From Acidobacteriota bacterium (GTDB taxonomy: Bacteria; Acidobacteriota; Thermoanaerobaculia; Multivoradales; Multivoraceae), in contig QQVD01000033.1 in the NCBI GenBank assembly GCA_003388555.1, positions 1-64,000 on the forward strand: a stretch of 64,000 bases of DNA, written 5' to 3'. Positions within the stretch are counted from its first letter, which is position 1. Each line of letters starts with the position of its first letter. Shown here piece by piece: positions 32,112 through 41,704 of this stretch. Made by a program: the position numbers and the translations under genes. Under the pieces are notes generated by a model. It was not told the origin of the DNA and did not search any database. It was given only the letters and a program-made list of their open reading frames with translations.

Positions 32112-35051
32112 ATGAAAGACCTCCGACTTTGGACCCGGCTCGCAGTCGCCGGTGCCATTCTCGCCCTGGTCGCCGGCGGCGCTTTCGCGCAGTCGCTGAA
32201 CACGGGCAGCATCTTCGGAACCGTCACCGACGCTGACGGCGCGCCGCTTCCCGGCGTGCAGATCACGGTCAGCGGTGTCGGCGCCGACAAGGTGCAGATG
32301 ACCAACGCCCAGGGCGTGTTCCGTTTCCTCGGTCTCGACCCGGCGGACTACACCGTCAAGGCCGAGCTCTCGGGCTTCGGCACCGCCGAGTACCCGGGCG
32401 TCACCGTCAACGCGGGTCGTAACACTGCGATCGAGCTCGCCCTGACGCCGGCGGTCGAGGAGACCATCACGGTCACCTCCGAGTCGCCGCTGCTCGACGA
32501 GCGCAAGCTCGTGCAGGGCACCACGGTCAACCAGACCGAGCTCGAGAAGATCCCGACCGCCCGTGACCCGTGGGCGCTGCTCAGCCAGACCCCGGGCGTG
32601 CTCGTCGACCGCACCAACGTCGGCGGCTCCGAGTCCGGTCAGCAGTCGATCTTCCGCGCCCAGGGCGTGTCGTCGAACGAGAACGACTTCATGATCGACG
32701 GCGTGACGATCACCGACATGCGCGCCATCGGCGCCTCGTCGACCTACTACGACTTCGACCAGTTCACCGAGATGAGCTTCTCGACCGGTGGCACCGACGT
32801 CACCAAGAACAGCGCCGGTGTGCAGGTCAACCTGGTCACCAAGCGCGGCAACAACGAGTTCCGCGGCTCGGCCCGGTTCTACAACACCAAGGCGATCGGT
32901 TACTTCGGTGGCGTCCTCGACCAGGCCGACATCGACGTGGCGGGCGACCTGGGTGACGGCCAGATCTTCCGCGCCAACTGCTCGCCGGGCACCACCGGCG
33001 TGTACTGCGGCACCAAGACGGTCGAGGTGCAGGACATCGGCTTCGAGGCCGGCGGCGCGGTCGTGCGCGACCGTCTGTGGCTGTGGGGCTCGTTCGGTGA
33101 GAACGACATCGACTCGCTGGCCGCCTCCGGCGACCGCGACGACACGGTGCTCGAGAACACCTCGCTGAAGGTCAACGCCCAGATCAACCAGGCCAACAGC
33201 TTCGTGGCCTCGTGGAACAACGGCGACAAGATCAAGGCCGGCCGTGGCGCCGGACCGGATCGCGCGCCGGAGACCCTCTGGGATCAGCGTGGTCCTTCGG
33301 CCATCTACAAGGCCGAGGACACCCACGTGTTCTCGTCGAACTTCTTCCTCACCGGCACCTACTCGTACGGCGACTTCGGCTTCGCGCTGATCTCCCGCAC
33401 CGTGCCGGGCTTCGAGAACGGCCTGTCGCCGGGCGCTCCGCGCTCGTTCTACAACTCGGACGCCGTGTGGACCCAGAACTTCCTCTCCGGGTACGCGTCG
33501 GCGCCGAACGACGAGCTGAAGATCGACGGTTCCTACTTCTTCAACACCGGCAACGCCAGCCACGAGCTGAAGGTCGGTGGCCGCTACCGCAACTACGAGT
33601 CCTTCTCGGACTTCGCGTGGGGCCCGGAGAACGTGTTCGACGTGTTCTGGGGCGTCTCGATCGCCCAGCGCGGCGTCGAGGGCCCGACGACGATGGAGTA
33701 CTTCTCCCTCTGGGCGCAGGACACCATCACCGTCGGCAAGGCGACGATCAACGTCGGTCTGCGCTTCGATGATCAGGAAGGCACCAACGAGGCGGTCAGC
33801 GTGCCGGCTCAGCCGTTCTTCCCGACCACGATGCCTGCCGTGTCGATCGACCAGGCGTACAGCGACTTCAGCTGGGACAGCATCCTGCCCCGCATCGGCG
33901 TGACCTACGCCTTCGGACAGGACCGCGACACCCTGCTGCGGGCGAGCTTCTCGCAGTTCGCCGATCAGCTGTCGGTCGGGCTCTCCGCCTGGACGGCCGT
34001 CACGGGTGAGGTCTACGGCTACTTCGCCGGTGGCGTCGAGTCGGGTTTCTACGCAGCGGCCGGTTTCGACCCGCTGAACCCGAACCGTTCGCCGAACACG
34101 GTCGATCCTGGCCTCGACGCTCCGGTCACCACCGAGCTCATCGCGCAGATCGAGCACTCGATCCTGCCTGAGCTGGTGGTCGGCGCGACGGTCACCATCC
34201 GCAACATCACCGACATCCTCGACTCGCGCGAGAACGTGCGCGCCGCGGGCGGTGGCCTGCGTCCGGCGACCCGTGCCGACTACGTGCTCAACCGCACGGT
34301 GAACGGCAATCTGGCGTCGAACTTCGGTGGCATCCCGTATGGCGCCCTCGGCTACCGGATCCCCTGCTACGACTCGTTCGATCCGACGCCGGGCTGCTAC
34401 GCCGGTGGCTCCTACCTCTCGAACGGTGCGCGCGAGCGCAACTACGAGGGCGTCTCGGTGAACTTCACCAAGCGCCTGTCGAACCGCTGGATGGCCCGCG
34501 GCTTCTACAGCACCGGTGAGTCCGAGTGGGACGTGCCGGCCGAGTGGGCTGCCCTGAACAGCCCCACCGTCTTCCGTGGCGGTGGTCAGCGTGACGGTCA
34601 GATCTACCTCGAGCGGTCGACCGGCTCCGGCAAGGGCGAGCGCTTCCTGCAGTCGACCTGGACCGCCAACCTGAACGGCATGTATCAGGTGGCTCCGGAT
34701 CGTCCGTGGGGCTTCAACATCTCGGGCAGCATGCAGGCCCGTGAAGGCCACCCGATTCCGTTCTACGACAACGTAGGCGGCGGCATCGGCAACGTCGACG
34801 TCTTCAACGGCAACACGCCGCTCGACCGGTTCCGTCTCGACGACGTGATCACGTTCGACCTGCGGTTGGAGAAGGAGTTCGCGCTCTCGAGTGCGGTCAA
34901 CTTCACGTTCGGCATCGACGCCTTCAACATCACCAACGAGCAGACCGCCCTGTCGGTGCAGACCCGCACCGACTCCGGCACTGCCGGTTACCTCCAGGAC
35001 AACGTGGCGCCGCGGATCTACCGCCTCGGCGTGCGGCTGGGCTGGAAGTAA
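32112..35051 (+). CDS. Oar-like TonB-dependent receptor with N-terminal carboxypeptidase-regulatory domain
   Basis: 979 residues with agggag 10 bp before the ATG. A signal peptide (LAVAGAILALVAGGAFAQ) ends near residue 27. A carboxypeptidase-regulatory-like domain follows at ~30-115 (SIFGTVTDADGAPLPGVQIT; GFGTAEYPGVTVNAG), with a short TonB-box-like ETITVTSESPLL. The plug domain comes next (ELEKIPTARDPWALLSQTPG, then FMIDGVTITD). A large beta-barrel of aromatic-rich strands runs to the end (NITNEQTALSVQTR, then YRLGVRLGWK). Proteins of this type (Oar in Myxococcus) are outer-membrane channels thought to export or import large substrates. It has its own promoter and a strong terminator, so it is probably a single-gene unit. 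Confidence 0.92.
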   Translation: MKDLRLWTRLAVAGAILALVAGGAFAQSLNTGSIFGTVTDADGAPLPGVQITVSGVGADKVQMTNAQGVFRFLGLDPADYTVKAELSGFGTAEYPGVTVNAGRNTAIELALTPAVEETITVTSESPLLDERKLVQGTTVNQTELEKIPTARDPWALLSQTPGVLVDRTNVGGSESGQQSIFRAQGVSSNENDFMIDGVTITDMRAIGASSTYYDFDQFTEMSFSTGGTDVTKNSAGVQVNLVTKRGNNEFRGSARFYNTKAIGYFGGVLDQADIDVAGDLGDGQIFRANCSPGTTGVYCGTKTVEVQDIGFEAGGAVVRDRLWLWGSFGENDIDSLAASGDRDDTVLENTSLKVNAQINQANSFVASWNNGDKIKAGRGAGPDRAPETLWDQRGPSAIYKAEDTHVFSSNFFLTGTYSYGDFGFALISRTVPGFENGLSPGAPRSFYNSDAVWTQNFLSGYASAPNDELKIDGSYFFNTGNASHELKVGGRYRNYESFSDFAWGPENVFDVFWGVSIAQRGVEGPTTMEYFSLWAQDTITVGKATINVGLRFDDQEGTNEAVSVPAQPFFPTTMPAVSIDQAYSDFSWDSILPRIGVTYAFGQDRDTLLRASFSQFADQLSVGLSAWTAVTGEVYGYFAGGVESGFYAAAGFDPLNPNRSPNTVDPGLDAPVTTELIAQIEHSILPELVVGATVTIRNITDILDSRENVRAAGGGLRPATRADYVLNRTVNGNLASNFGGIPYGALGYRIPCYDSFDPTPGCYAGGSYLSNGARERNYEGVSVNFTKRLSNRWMARGFYSTGESEWDVPAEWAALNSPTVFRGGGQRDGQIYLERSTGSGKGERFLQSTWTANLNGMYQVAPDRPWGFNISGSMQAREGHPIPFYDNVGGGIGNVDVFNGNTPLDRFRLDDVITFDLRLEKEFALSSAVNFTFGIDAFNITNEQTALSVQTRTDSGTAGYLQDNVAPRIYRLGVRLGWK

Positions 35052-35060
35052 GAGCTAGTT

Positions 35061-35149
35061 CGTAGGGACGGCGGCTGCGGCCGCCGTCCGCTACGACGAA
35101 GGCTTCGACGAGGCCGGAGGGACGCGAGTCCCCCGGCCTCTCTTCGTTT
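35061..35149 (+). terminator. Double-hairpin terminator after the Oar-like receptor
   Basis: The first hairpin (35061-35095) has a 10-bp stem GGACGGCGGC/GCCGCCGTCC, extended by a further CGTAG/CTACG pairing. The second (35111-35139) pairs AGGCCGG and GGGAC with GTCCC and CCGGCCT around a gcga loop and one bulged A, followed by ctcttcgttt. The second is a good rho-independent terminator. Confidence 0.8.
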
Positions 35150-35209
35150 CTGGAGCGTCATGGCGGCGAAGGTCCGTGCGTCGCACGCCGACGCGAGCGC
35201 GGCCGCGCC

Positions 35210-36598
35210 ATGGCCCCTGAGGAGCACCTTTGGGTGGCCTGTCTGGTCGCGCGCCGAGTCCACGAGCAGGATTTCTGCGTACGACAGTCAGTGATCACCT
35301 TCGTCAGCCTGCTCCTCGGTCTGGTGCTCGGGCCGCACGAGATCGAGATCGCGGTCAGCGGCCCCATCGAACGCGTCGAGCTGGTCCTCGACGGCGAGAT
35401 CCGCGCGACCTGGCTCGGACCGCCCTGGAAGGCCACCGTCGATCTCGGGGCCGAGCTGGTGCCGCACCGCCTCGAGGCGGTGGGATACGACGGCGAGGGC
35501 ACGGAGATCGCTCGCGCCGTGCAGCTGCTCAACCTGCCGCGACCGCAGAGCGAGGTGAGCCTGGCCCTGGAGCTCGATCCGGCCGGCCAGACCAGCACCT
35601 TCGACGTGCACTGGAGCACGGTGCTGGGAGTGGCTCCACGCGAAGTCGAGGCCTTCTTCGACGGCCGTCCTCTGGAGGCGGATCGTTTCGCAGCGATCGC
35701 GCTGCCGCCCTACGACCCGCGGCAGCTGCACTTCCTCCAGGTCGAGGTGGCCTTCTCCGAGACCCAGGTAGCGACCGCCGAGGCCACCTTCGGAGGCATC
35801 TATGCCGACACGGTGAGCAGCGAGCTCACCGCGGTGGTGCTGCGACCGCGCGACAGTGATCGCGGTGGCCGCAGTGGTCGAAGGGCCTCAACGATCGGCG
35901 TCGACTCCACCTTGCTGGTCGCCGGAGAGGAACGGTCCCCGGAGGTGGTGGAGCGCGGCAGCGGTGAGTTCGTGGTCCTGCGCGACCTCGGAGCGCGCAG
36001 CGATCTCGAGCTGCTCGCCGGCGGTGGGCTTCGCCGTTCGGTCTTCACCGAGCTCGGTGACGCCGAGATCCTGCGTCTGGTCGGCAGCGTGCCGGAGCTG
36101 CGTCGTGGACCGCAGGGTGAGTCCTGGTTGTTCCCGACCTCGGGCGAGCTCGAGGCCGGCGACGGTCGCCTGACCCGACTGCTCGCTTTCGTGGGCTGGC
36201 CCGAGGAAGGCACGCCGCGGCGCCCTCAGCAGCTGTTCCCGGCGCTGGCGATCGCCGGCGTCACCGCAGTCTCCCTCGATCGGCGGCGCATCGTGGTGCT
36301 GGTCCTCGGGCGGCCGACCGAGGCGGTGAGCGACATCTCGTCGGCCGAGCGCGTGCGTGGCTACCTCGCCGCTCTCGGCGTGCCGCTGCAGGTGTGGACC
36401 ACGGCGCCGAACGAATGGGCTGCAACGGAGCACGGCTGGGGAGAGCTCGTCGACGTGTCACGGCCTTCGAGGCTGCAGAGGGCGGTGCGTGCGGCGCGCC
36501 AGGAGCTCGAGCAGCAGACGGTGGCCTGGTTCTCGGGCGCCTTCCTGCCGCAGGAGTTCGCGGCGCCGGAGGGCGCACCTTACGAGGTGGCTCGATGA
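35210..36598 (+). CDS. Exported Ig-like domain protein, possibly a degenerate VWFA relative
   Basis: 462 residues. The N-terminus is uncertain: the ATG at 35210 lacks a ribosome-binding site, and the GTG at 35291 begins VITFVSLLLGLVLGPHEIEI, a plausible signal segment. An Ig-like domain follows (EIAVSGPIERVELVLDGEIR, then WLGPPWKATVDLGAELVPHR), then a second one with VEAFFDGRPLEADRFAAIAL. The C-terminal half contains RIVVLVLGRPTEAVSDISSA, then ERVRGYLAALGVPLQVWTT. Its strand-helix order recalls the VWFA-related proteins upstream but lacks a metal site. Its stop overlaps the next start as ATGA, so it is co-translated with the peptidase-like protein. Confidence 0.7.
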   Translation: MAPEEHLWVACLVARRVHEQDFCVRQSVITFVSLLLGLVLGPHEIEIAVSGPIERVELVLDGEIRATWLGPPWKATVDLGAELVPHRLEAVGYDGEGTEIARAVQLLNLPRPQSEVSLALELDPAGQTSTFDVHWSTVLGVAPREVEAFFDGRPLEADRFAAIALPPYDPRQLHFLQVEVAFSETQVATAEATFGGIYADTVSSELTAVVLRPRDSDRGGRSGRRASTIGVDSTLLVAGEERSPEVVERGSGEFVVLRDLGARSDLELLAGGGLRRSVFTELGDAEILRLVGSVPELRRGPQGESWLFPTSGELEAGDGRLTRLLAFVGWPEEGTPRRPQQLFPALAIAGVTAVSLDRRRIVVLVLGRPTEAVSDISSAERVRGYLAALGVPLQVWTTAPNEWAATEHGWGELVDVSRPSRLQRAVRAARQELEQQTVAWFSGAFLPQEFAAPEGAPYEVAR

Positions 36599-38313
36599 CC
36601 GGGTGGGGCTCCCTAGCCTCCGGCGCGCCCGACCGCGCTCGAGGCGCGCCGAGGGGCCTGCCGGCCACAGCCCAGGACCGCCCGGAGATCTGGATCCCAA
36701 CGCGATACTCCGCCGGGCTTCTCCAGCGAGCTCCAGGGTCGGCGGGCACTCGGCCCACGACACGGCGCCCTGCGACGACGGTCGGCTCGCTGGGCGGCTG
36801 GACAGCGCCGCCTGGAACGTTGCGAGCCCTCGGATCCTGGCGCCGAGGTGGCGATCGCGTCGCCGCGCCGGCCTCCGGACGCGGCGTCGCCGGTCCGACG
36901 CAGAGTCGCCACTCACCGCTCCTCGGCCTGACCCTGGCCCTGATGCTGTCGGCGACCGATCTTGTGCTGGCCCAGACCCCGGAGCCCTCGTCGTCACCGC
37001 CCGAGCCGCCGCGGCGCGAGGTGCTCGGCGCTCCCGCCGCCCTGGCGCCGGGCGCTTTCGAGCGCTCTTCGGTGGTCGCGGCCGCCGGATCGGTGCTCTG
37101 GTCCGAGCCGGATCTGCGCAGCCTGCCGGTCGCGACCCTGCCGGCTCCCGCCGAGGTGGTGCTGCTGGAGACGCGCGGTGACTGGCAGAGAGTGCAGTGG
37201 GGCGAGGCGCGGGGCTGGATCTCGGTGCTGGGGCAAGGCTTGCCCGATCCTCTGCTCGGCCTCGACGAGGCGGTGACCCGCGATCAGGCGGCGCGTCGGG
37301 ACGATCTGGTGCGGCGGCGACTCGAGCGCGTGCACGCCGAGATGGAGGGCGAGCAGACGCGCGACGTCGCGGGCTACCGCCTGATCACCGATCTGGCGCC
37401 GCGGGATCTCCGGCGACGCGCCGCCGAGCGGCTCCTCGGTTGCTTCGCAGGTCTCTACACGGCACGCACGGGTCTGCCCGCGAGGAGCGAATCCCCCGGC
37501 GTGGGCCGTCCTTCCGGCGGCGGTGTGGAGGTTGCCGTGGACGTCGTGGCCCTGTTCGCGCGCCAGTCGGCGTACGAGGAGTTCGTGCGCGACGAAGAGG
37601 TGCTGCTCGGCGTGGTCAGCGGCGGCCACGCGTTCCCCGGCTTCGCGGCACTGCACCTGGAGTCCGAGCTGCCGCGCGACGCTCTGGCGCTGCTGGCCCA
37701 CGAGCTGGCCCATCTCGAGAACGCCCGCCGCTTCGGTCAGCGGCTGCCTGCGTGGCTCGAGGAGGGGTTGGCGGAGGAGCTCTCCTGGGCGGTGGCGGCG
37801 ACCGGCGACTGCAGCCGACCGGGCGCCTTCCCGCGCCCGGAGCGGACCCAGCGCACCGGCGCCGGCCGCTCGGTGGAGATCGTCGTCACCTGGCCGGGAG
37901 ACAGCGTCGAGGTGGCCTGCGCCCTGGCCGCCTGGGGCGATGCGGGACCGCCCGTCGCCGAGCTGCTGGCGCTGGATCACGAAGCTCTGATGCGGCGGCA
38001 GGACCGGCCTCGGCTCTACGCCGCGGCGGCCCTGCTGGTGCGCCTGCTGGCCGAGCAGCCCGCCCAGCTCGTCGGCGTGCGAGGGAGCGGTGCGCCGGCC
38101 CGGCAGAGCGGGCTGCACGCCATTCTCACCCTGTACCAGCGAGGCGGCGCGGGAATCGGCACCGAGGTCGTCGGCGATTCGGGAAGCGGCACACCGCCTT
38201 CCGGGGCGGTCGAGCTGCCCGTCGCCGACCTGCCGACCGCTCTACTCGGTTGGCTCCCGGAAGGCCGACGGGCCCTCGAGCCGCTGCCCGCCTGCCCCGA
38301 GCACCGTCGCTGA
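36595..38313 (+). CDS. Exported HExxH metallopeptidase-like protein with SH3-like domain
   Basis: 572 residues if it starts at the ATG overlapping the previous stop. Residues 1-105 are low-complexity, and the apparent signal peptide (SPLLGLTLALMLSATDLVLA) begins only near residue 106, so the true start may lie close to 36900. An SH3b-like domain follows (VVAAAGSVLWSEPDLRSLPV, then LLETRGDWQRVQWGEARGWI). A gluzincin-type zinc site comes next: LLAHELAHLENARRFGQRLP, then AWLEEGLAEELSWA, where HELAH gives two ligands and the Glu of the downstream EEGLAEE the third. This is the peptidase MA-like arrangement. It probably cleaves protein in the periplasm or at the surface. Co-translated with the Ig-like protein. 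Confidence 0.78.
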   Translation: MTGWGSLASGAPDRARGAPRGLPATAQDRPEIWIPTRYSAGLLQRAPGSAGTRPTTRRPATTVGSLGGWTAPPGTLRALGSWRRGGDRVAAPASGRGVAGPTQSRHSPLLGLTLALMLSATDLVLAQTPEPSSSPPEPPRREVLGAPAALAPGAFERSSVVAAAGSVLWSEPDLRSLPVATLPAPAEVVLLETRGDWQRVQWGEARGWISVLGQGLPDPLLGLDEAVTRDQAARRDDLVRRRLERVHAEMEGEQTRDVAGYRLITDLAPRDLRRRAAERLLGCFAGLYTARTGLPARSESPGVGRPSGGGVEVAVDVVALFARQSAYEEFVRDEEVLLGVVSGGHAFPGFAALHLESELPRDALALLAHELAHLENARRFGQRLPAWLEEGLAEELSWAVAATGDCSRPGAFPRPERTQRTGAGRSVEIVVTWPGDSVEVACALAAWGDAGPPVAELLALDHEALMRRQDRPRLYAAAALLVRLLAEQPAQLVGVRGSGAPARQSGLHAILTLYQRGGAGIGTEVVGDSGSGTPPSGAVELPVADLPTALLGWLPEGRRALEPLPACPEHRR

Positions 38314-38389
38314 CCCGCGGGGGCGCCCCCGAGGAAGCCCACCGGGGTGCGCCGCTTGCCGCTTATCATCGGCTGAGCCTGCGGACCCG

Positions 38390-38438
38390 CTGAGCCCCCT
38401 GAGCCCCTCAGCCCACTGAGCCCGCTGAGCCCCTGAAC
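38390..38438. repeat. Degenerate 9-10-bp tandem repeat (ctgagccc units)
   Basis: Five or so imperfect copies of ctgagcccc separate the peptidase-like gene from the amidohydrolase gene. The unit length varies between copies, which suggests slippage. Confidence 0.7.
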
Positions 38439-38531
38439 CCATCGAGCCGCCACGCGCGGGCAGTACGCCCGGCCGCAGCGATGGGGACTCGAGGAACCGA
38501 CGGACCGACGCAACGCGAGGAAGATCCCGAC

Positions 38532-39917
38532 ATGCGACCGAGCGATCACGACCACCTTCGACCGACCCGCCGCCCCGGCCACCCCGCCGGAAGGCCGCTG
38601 CTGCCGGCTCTCCTGATCCTGCTGTCGACCGTTCCGCTCGCCGCCACTGTGGCTCGGGGTGAGGGGCTGGCGCTGGTCGGAGGCCGTCTGATCGACGGCT
38701 TCGGCGGCGAGCCACTCGAGAACAGCGTCGTGCTGATCGAGGGAGAACGCATCGCCGCCGTCGGCCAGGTCGGTCAGCTGGCGGTTCCCGAGGGCTGGGA
38801 GGTGGTCTCGACCGAGGGGATGAGCGTGCTGCCCGGCCTGTGGGAGATGCACGCCCACCTGATGCTGGTGGGGCACTCCGACTACGACCACTGGGACAGC
38901 ACCTATCCCGACCGTTTCGGCAGTGTGATCATGCCGGCCGCCGCCGAGCAGCTGCTGCGCGCGGGAGTCACCAGCGCCCGCGACCTCGGCGCGCCGCTGG
39001 CGGAGAGCATCCAGGTGCGCGACGCGATCAACGCCGGCGAGCTGCCCGGCCCGACGATGTACGTCTCGGGCCCCTTCCTGCAGAAGGAGCCGTATCCCGG
39101 CACCGAGGCGTTCCGCTGGGGAGTCGACGGCCCGGAGGACGCCCGCGCCAAGGTGCGCCGACTCGCGGACGCCGGCGTCGACCTGATCAAGATGATCGAC
39201 CAGGACCAGATGACGATGGACGAGGTGCGCGCGATCGTCGACGAGGCGCACGCTCGCGGGCTGCAGGTCATCGGACACTCCCACCGGCCGGAGGAGATCC
39301 GCCGCGGCATCGAGGTCGGAGTCGACTGCTTCGAGCACACCGGTCTGGGCACCATGCCGGAGTACCCCGCCGACGTCTTCGAGCTGATGAAGTCGCGCGC
39401 CGACAAGCTCTTCTGGACGCCGACGCTGACTCCGCTCTACCTCTACGAGTACACCCGCGACAACCCCGAGCGCATCGACGACCCGCGCTGGCGCCGCGGG
39501 CTGCCGGATGAGATCGCCGAGGACGTGCGCCGCTCGCTCGACCACCTCGAGCGGCTCGACTACTACCAACTGATTCCCAAGCGCCGGCCGACCCTCAAGC
39601 GGAAGTTCGAGCAGCTCAGAGAGAGCGGCGTGGTGCTGCTGATCGGGACCGACAGCGGCGTTCCGCTCACCTTCCACAGCGACTCCACCTGGCGCGAGAT
39701 GGACCTCTGGGTGCGCGAGCACGGCATGGATCCGATGGCGGTGATTCAGGCCGCCACCTACTGGCCGGCGGTGGCGCAGCGCGTCATCGACGACTTCGGA
39801 ACCGTCTCGGAGGGCAAGTACGCGGACGTGATCGCGGTGCGCGGCGACGTGCTGCGCGAGATCAACCTGCTGCAGGACGTCGATCTGGTGGTCAAGAAGG
39901 GTCGCAGGATCCGCTGA
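38532..39917 (+). CDS. Exported amidohydrolase-family protein (imidazolonepropionase-like)
   Basis: 461 residues from the ATG at 38532, which has gcgaggaag upstream; an earlier ATG at 38481 has none. A signal peptide (LLPALLILLSTVPLAATVAR) ends near residue 43. The metal-dependent hydrolase barrel is complete: GLWEMHAHLM (HxH) at ~100-110, IKMIDQDQMT at ~220 where the bridging Lys lies, GHSHRPEE at ~245, CFEHTGLG at ~270 and GTDSGVP (catalytic Asp) at ~375. GTVSEGKYADVIAV closes the composite domain. Exported members of this group act as prolidases or cyclic-amide hydrolases, but the substrate cannot be read from sequence. It is probably periplasmic. Confidence 0.88.
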   Translation: MRPSDHDHLRPTRRPGHPAGRPLLPALLILLSTVPLAATVARGEGLALVGGRLIDGFGGEPLENSVVLIEGERIAAVGQVGQLAVPEGWEVVSTEGMSVLPGLWEMHAHLMLVGHSDYDHWDSTYPDRFGSVIMPAAAEQLLRAGVTSARDLGAPLAESIQVRDAINAGELPGPTMYVSGPFLQKEPYPGTEAFRWGVDGPEDARAKVRRLADAGVDLIKMIDQDQMTMDEVRAIVDEAHARGLQVIGHSHRPEEIRRGIEVGVDCFEHTGLGTMPEYPADVFELMKSRADKLFWTPTLTPLYLYEYTRDNPERIDDPRWRRGLPDEIAEDVRRSLDHLERLDYYQLIPKRRPTLKRKFEQLRESGVVLLIGTDSGVPLTFHSDSTWREMDLWVREHGMDPMAVIQAATYWPAVAQRVIDDFGTVSEGKYADVIAVRGDVLREINLLQDVDLVVKKGRRIR

Positions 39918-40020
39918 CCCGCCCACGAGCCCCCGGGGAGCTGGCGCAGTCAAAGCTCCCGAAGGCCTTGGGGATCGGGAGCGGCCCATCCGAAGCCACG
40001 GCGGCAACGAACCTCGAAGC

Positions 40021-41526
40021 GTGAAGAGAGCCACAGAGACATCCCGGCGATCCGAGCCTCGACGGCGGCCCCGGCGGCCGGGCAGCGCTGCTGCAGGCCG
40101 CGCGCACTGGAGGCAGCTCGCAGCAGGAGCGCTGCTGGTGCTCCTGTCCGGCATCGCGATGGCGAGACCGCCGTCAGGAGCTGCTGTGGACTCCGCAGGC
40201 TCCGACCTCCACCCCGGCCTCGAGATCCTCCTCCGTCAGCCGCTGTCGTTCTCGCCGCTCAGCGCCTCGGACCTCGACACGTTGTGGACCGTCTGGGAGC
40301 CCGCCGAGCGGGAGCGCGCGGCGGCGGCGAGTGCCGAGGAGCGTCGACGGATGACCTTCGAGCGCTACGGCCTGGTCGATCGCGGCGCCATCGACGACTC
40401 GGGGCTGCCGCTCGGCTACGCCTCCGACGATCAGGGGCGCCTGTACCCCAACTGCCTCTCCTGCCACGGCGGCTCGATCGCCGGCCTCACCATCCCCGGT
40501 ATCGGCAACAACCGACAGGACCTCGCCGGTCTGGTCGGTGACCTCGCGGCGCTGCGCGCCGAGCGCGCCGGCGGCGACCCGGAGGCCGCCAGGCGCGGCG
40601 CGACGCTGGGCTTTCCGCTCAACTTCTCGCGTGGCACCACCAACGCGACGATGTACAGCATCCTGCTCGGATCGATGCGCGACGAGAACCTCGACCAGGT
40701 GATGCCGCCGCGGCTCTCTCAGGAGTTCGTGCACAACAGCATCGACGCGCCACCGTGGTGGCACTTCGCGAAGAAGTCGCGCATCTACTGGGACGGCATG
40801 GCGCCGAAGACCGGCCGCACGCTGATGCAGTTCGCCATGGCGCCGGGGCTGAGCGGCGAGGCCATCCGCTCGTGGGAGGACGAGTTCGAGACCATCCGTT
40901 CCTACATCGAGAGTCTCGAGCCGCCGCCCTTCCCCGGCGACATCGATCGCGACCTCGCCGCGCGCGGTCGGCAGGCCTTCGAGGCGGTCTGCTCGCGTTG
41001 CCACGGCACCTACGACCCCGAGGGCTCCGACGTCTACCCGGAACGGGTGGTCAGTCCGGAGGAGGTCGGCACCGACACGACTCGGCTGGAGGCGATCAGG
41101 CCCGAGTCGAAGCAGAGGTACAACCGGAGCTGGTTCTCCCACTACGGGCGGCATCCGGTGCTGGTCGACACCGAGGGTTACGTGGCGCCGCCGCTCGACG
41201 GCATCTGGGCCACCGCGCCCTACCTGCACAACGGCAGCGTGCCGACGCTCTGGCACCTGCTGCATCCCGACCAGCGCCCCGTCGTCTGGCGGCGGCGCAC
41301 GGGACACGACGGCGAGGCGGGAGTCCTCGGCGGCGACTACGACGCGACACGGCTGGGACTGCTCGTCGCCGAGCTGGAGGCGGTGCCTCCAGGCACCACC
41401 GGAGGCGAGGCGCGGGAGTACTACGACACCGCTCTGGCCTCGCAGAGCGCCGAAGGCCACCGCTTCCCCCTGCTGCTGACGGAGGAGCAGCGGCGCGCCG
41501 TCCTCGAGTACCTCAAGACGCTCTGA
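40021..41526 (+). CDS. Exported dihaem cytochrome c (RoxA-like / c-peroxidase-like)
   Basis: 501 residues from a GTG. A signal segment (LAAGALLVLLSGIAMARPPS) ends near residue 52. The first haem c motif is CLSCH (residues ~142-146), following LYPN and preceding GGSIAGLTIPGIGNN. The second is CSRCH (residues ~325-329). Between them lie MPPRLSQEFVHNSIDAPPWW and HFAKKSRIYWDGMAP. The C-terminal YVAPPLDGIWATAPYLHNGS, then VPTLWHLL is the signature shared by RoxA-like rubber oxygenases and dihaem peroxidases. The most likely role is an outer-periplasmic oxidase or dioxygenase. The ribosome-binding site is weak. Confidence 0.87.
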   Translation: MKRATETSRRSEPRRRPRRPGSAAAGRAHWRQLAAGALLVLLSGIAMARPPSGAAVDSAGSDLHPGLEILLRQPLSFSPLSASDLDTLWTVWEPAERERAAAASAEERRRMTFERYGLVDRGAIDDSGLPLGYASDDQGRLYPNCLSCHGGSIAGLTIPGIGNNRQDLAGLVGDLAALRAERAGGDPEAARRGATLGFPLNFSRGTTNATMYSILLGSMRDENLDQVMPPRLSQEFVHNSIDAPPWWHFAKKSRIYWDGMAPKTGRTLMQFAMAPGLSGEAIRSWEDEFETIRSYIESLEPPPFPGDIDRDLAARGRQAFEAVCSRCHGTYDPEGSDVYPERVVSPEEVGTDTTRLEAIRPESKQRYNRSWFSHYGRHPVLVDTEGYVAPPLDGIWATAPYLHNGSVPTLWHLLHPDQRPVVWRRRTGHDGEAGVLGGDYDATRLGLLVAELEAVPPGTTGGEAREYYDTALASQSAEGHRFPLLLTEEQRRAVLEYLKTL

Positions 41527-41704
41527 GCCGTAGCGAAGAGCTCACGGGTTCGCCGCGCGCTCGCCGCCCGCCCGGCTGTGGCCTGCGCCGTGGGCTTGGC
41601 CGCTCGGCCCATCGATCCCTCTGCTCCGTGTCGGACGATCGCCGACAAGTCTCTGGGGCGATCGCGGATACGTTCGTAGGTGGCGTCTCCCGTACGCTGC
41701 GCGG

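Noticed and set aside
32076-34751. 891-residue minus-strand frame opposite the Oar-like receptor
   Set aside because: Val/Asp/Gly/Arg-biased translation typical of antisense shadows; the plus strand encodes a complete receptor.
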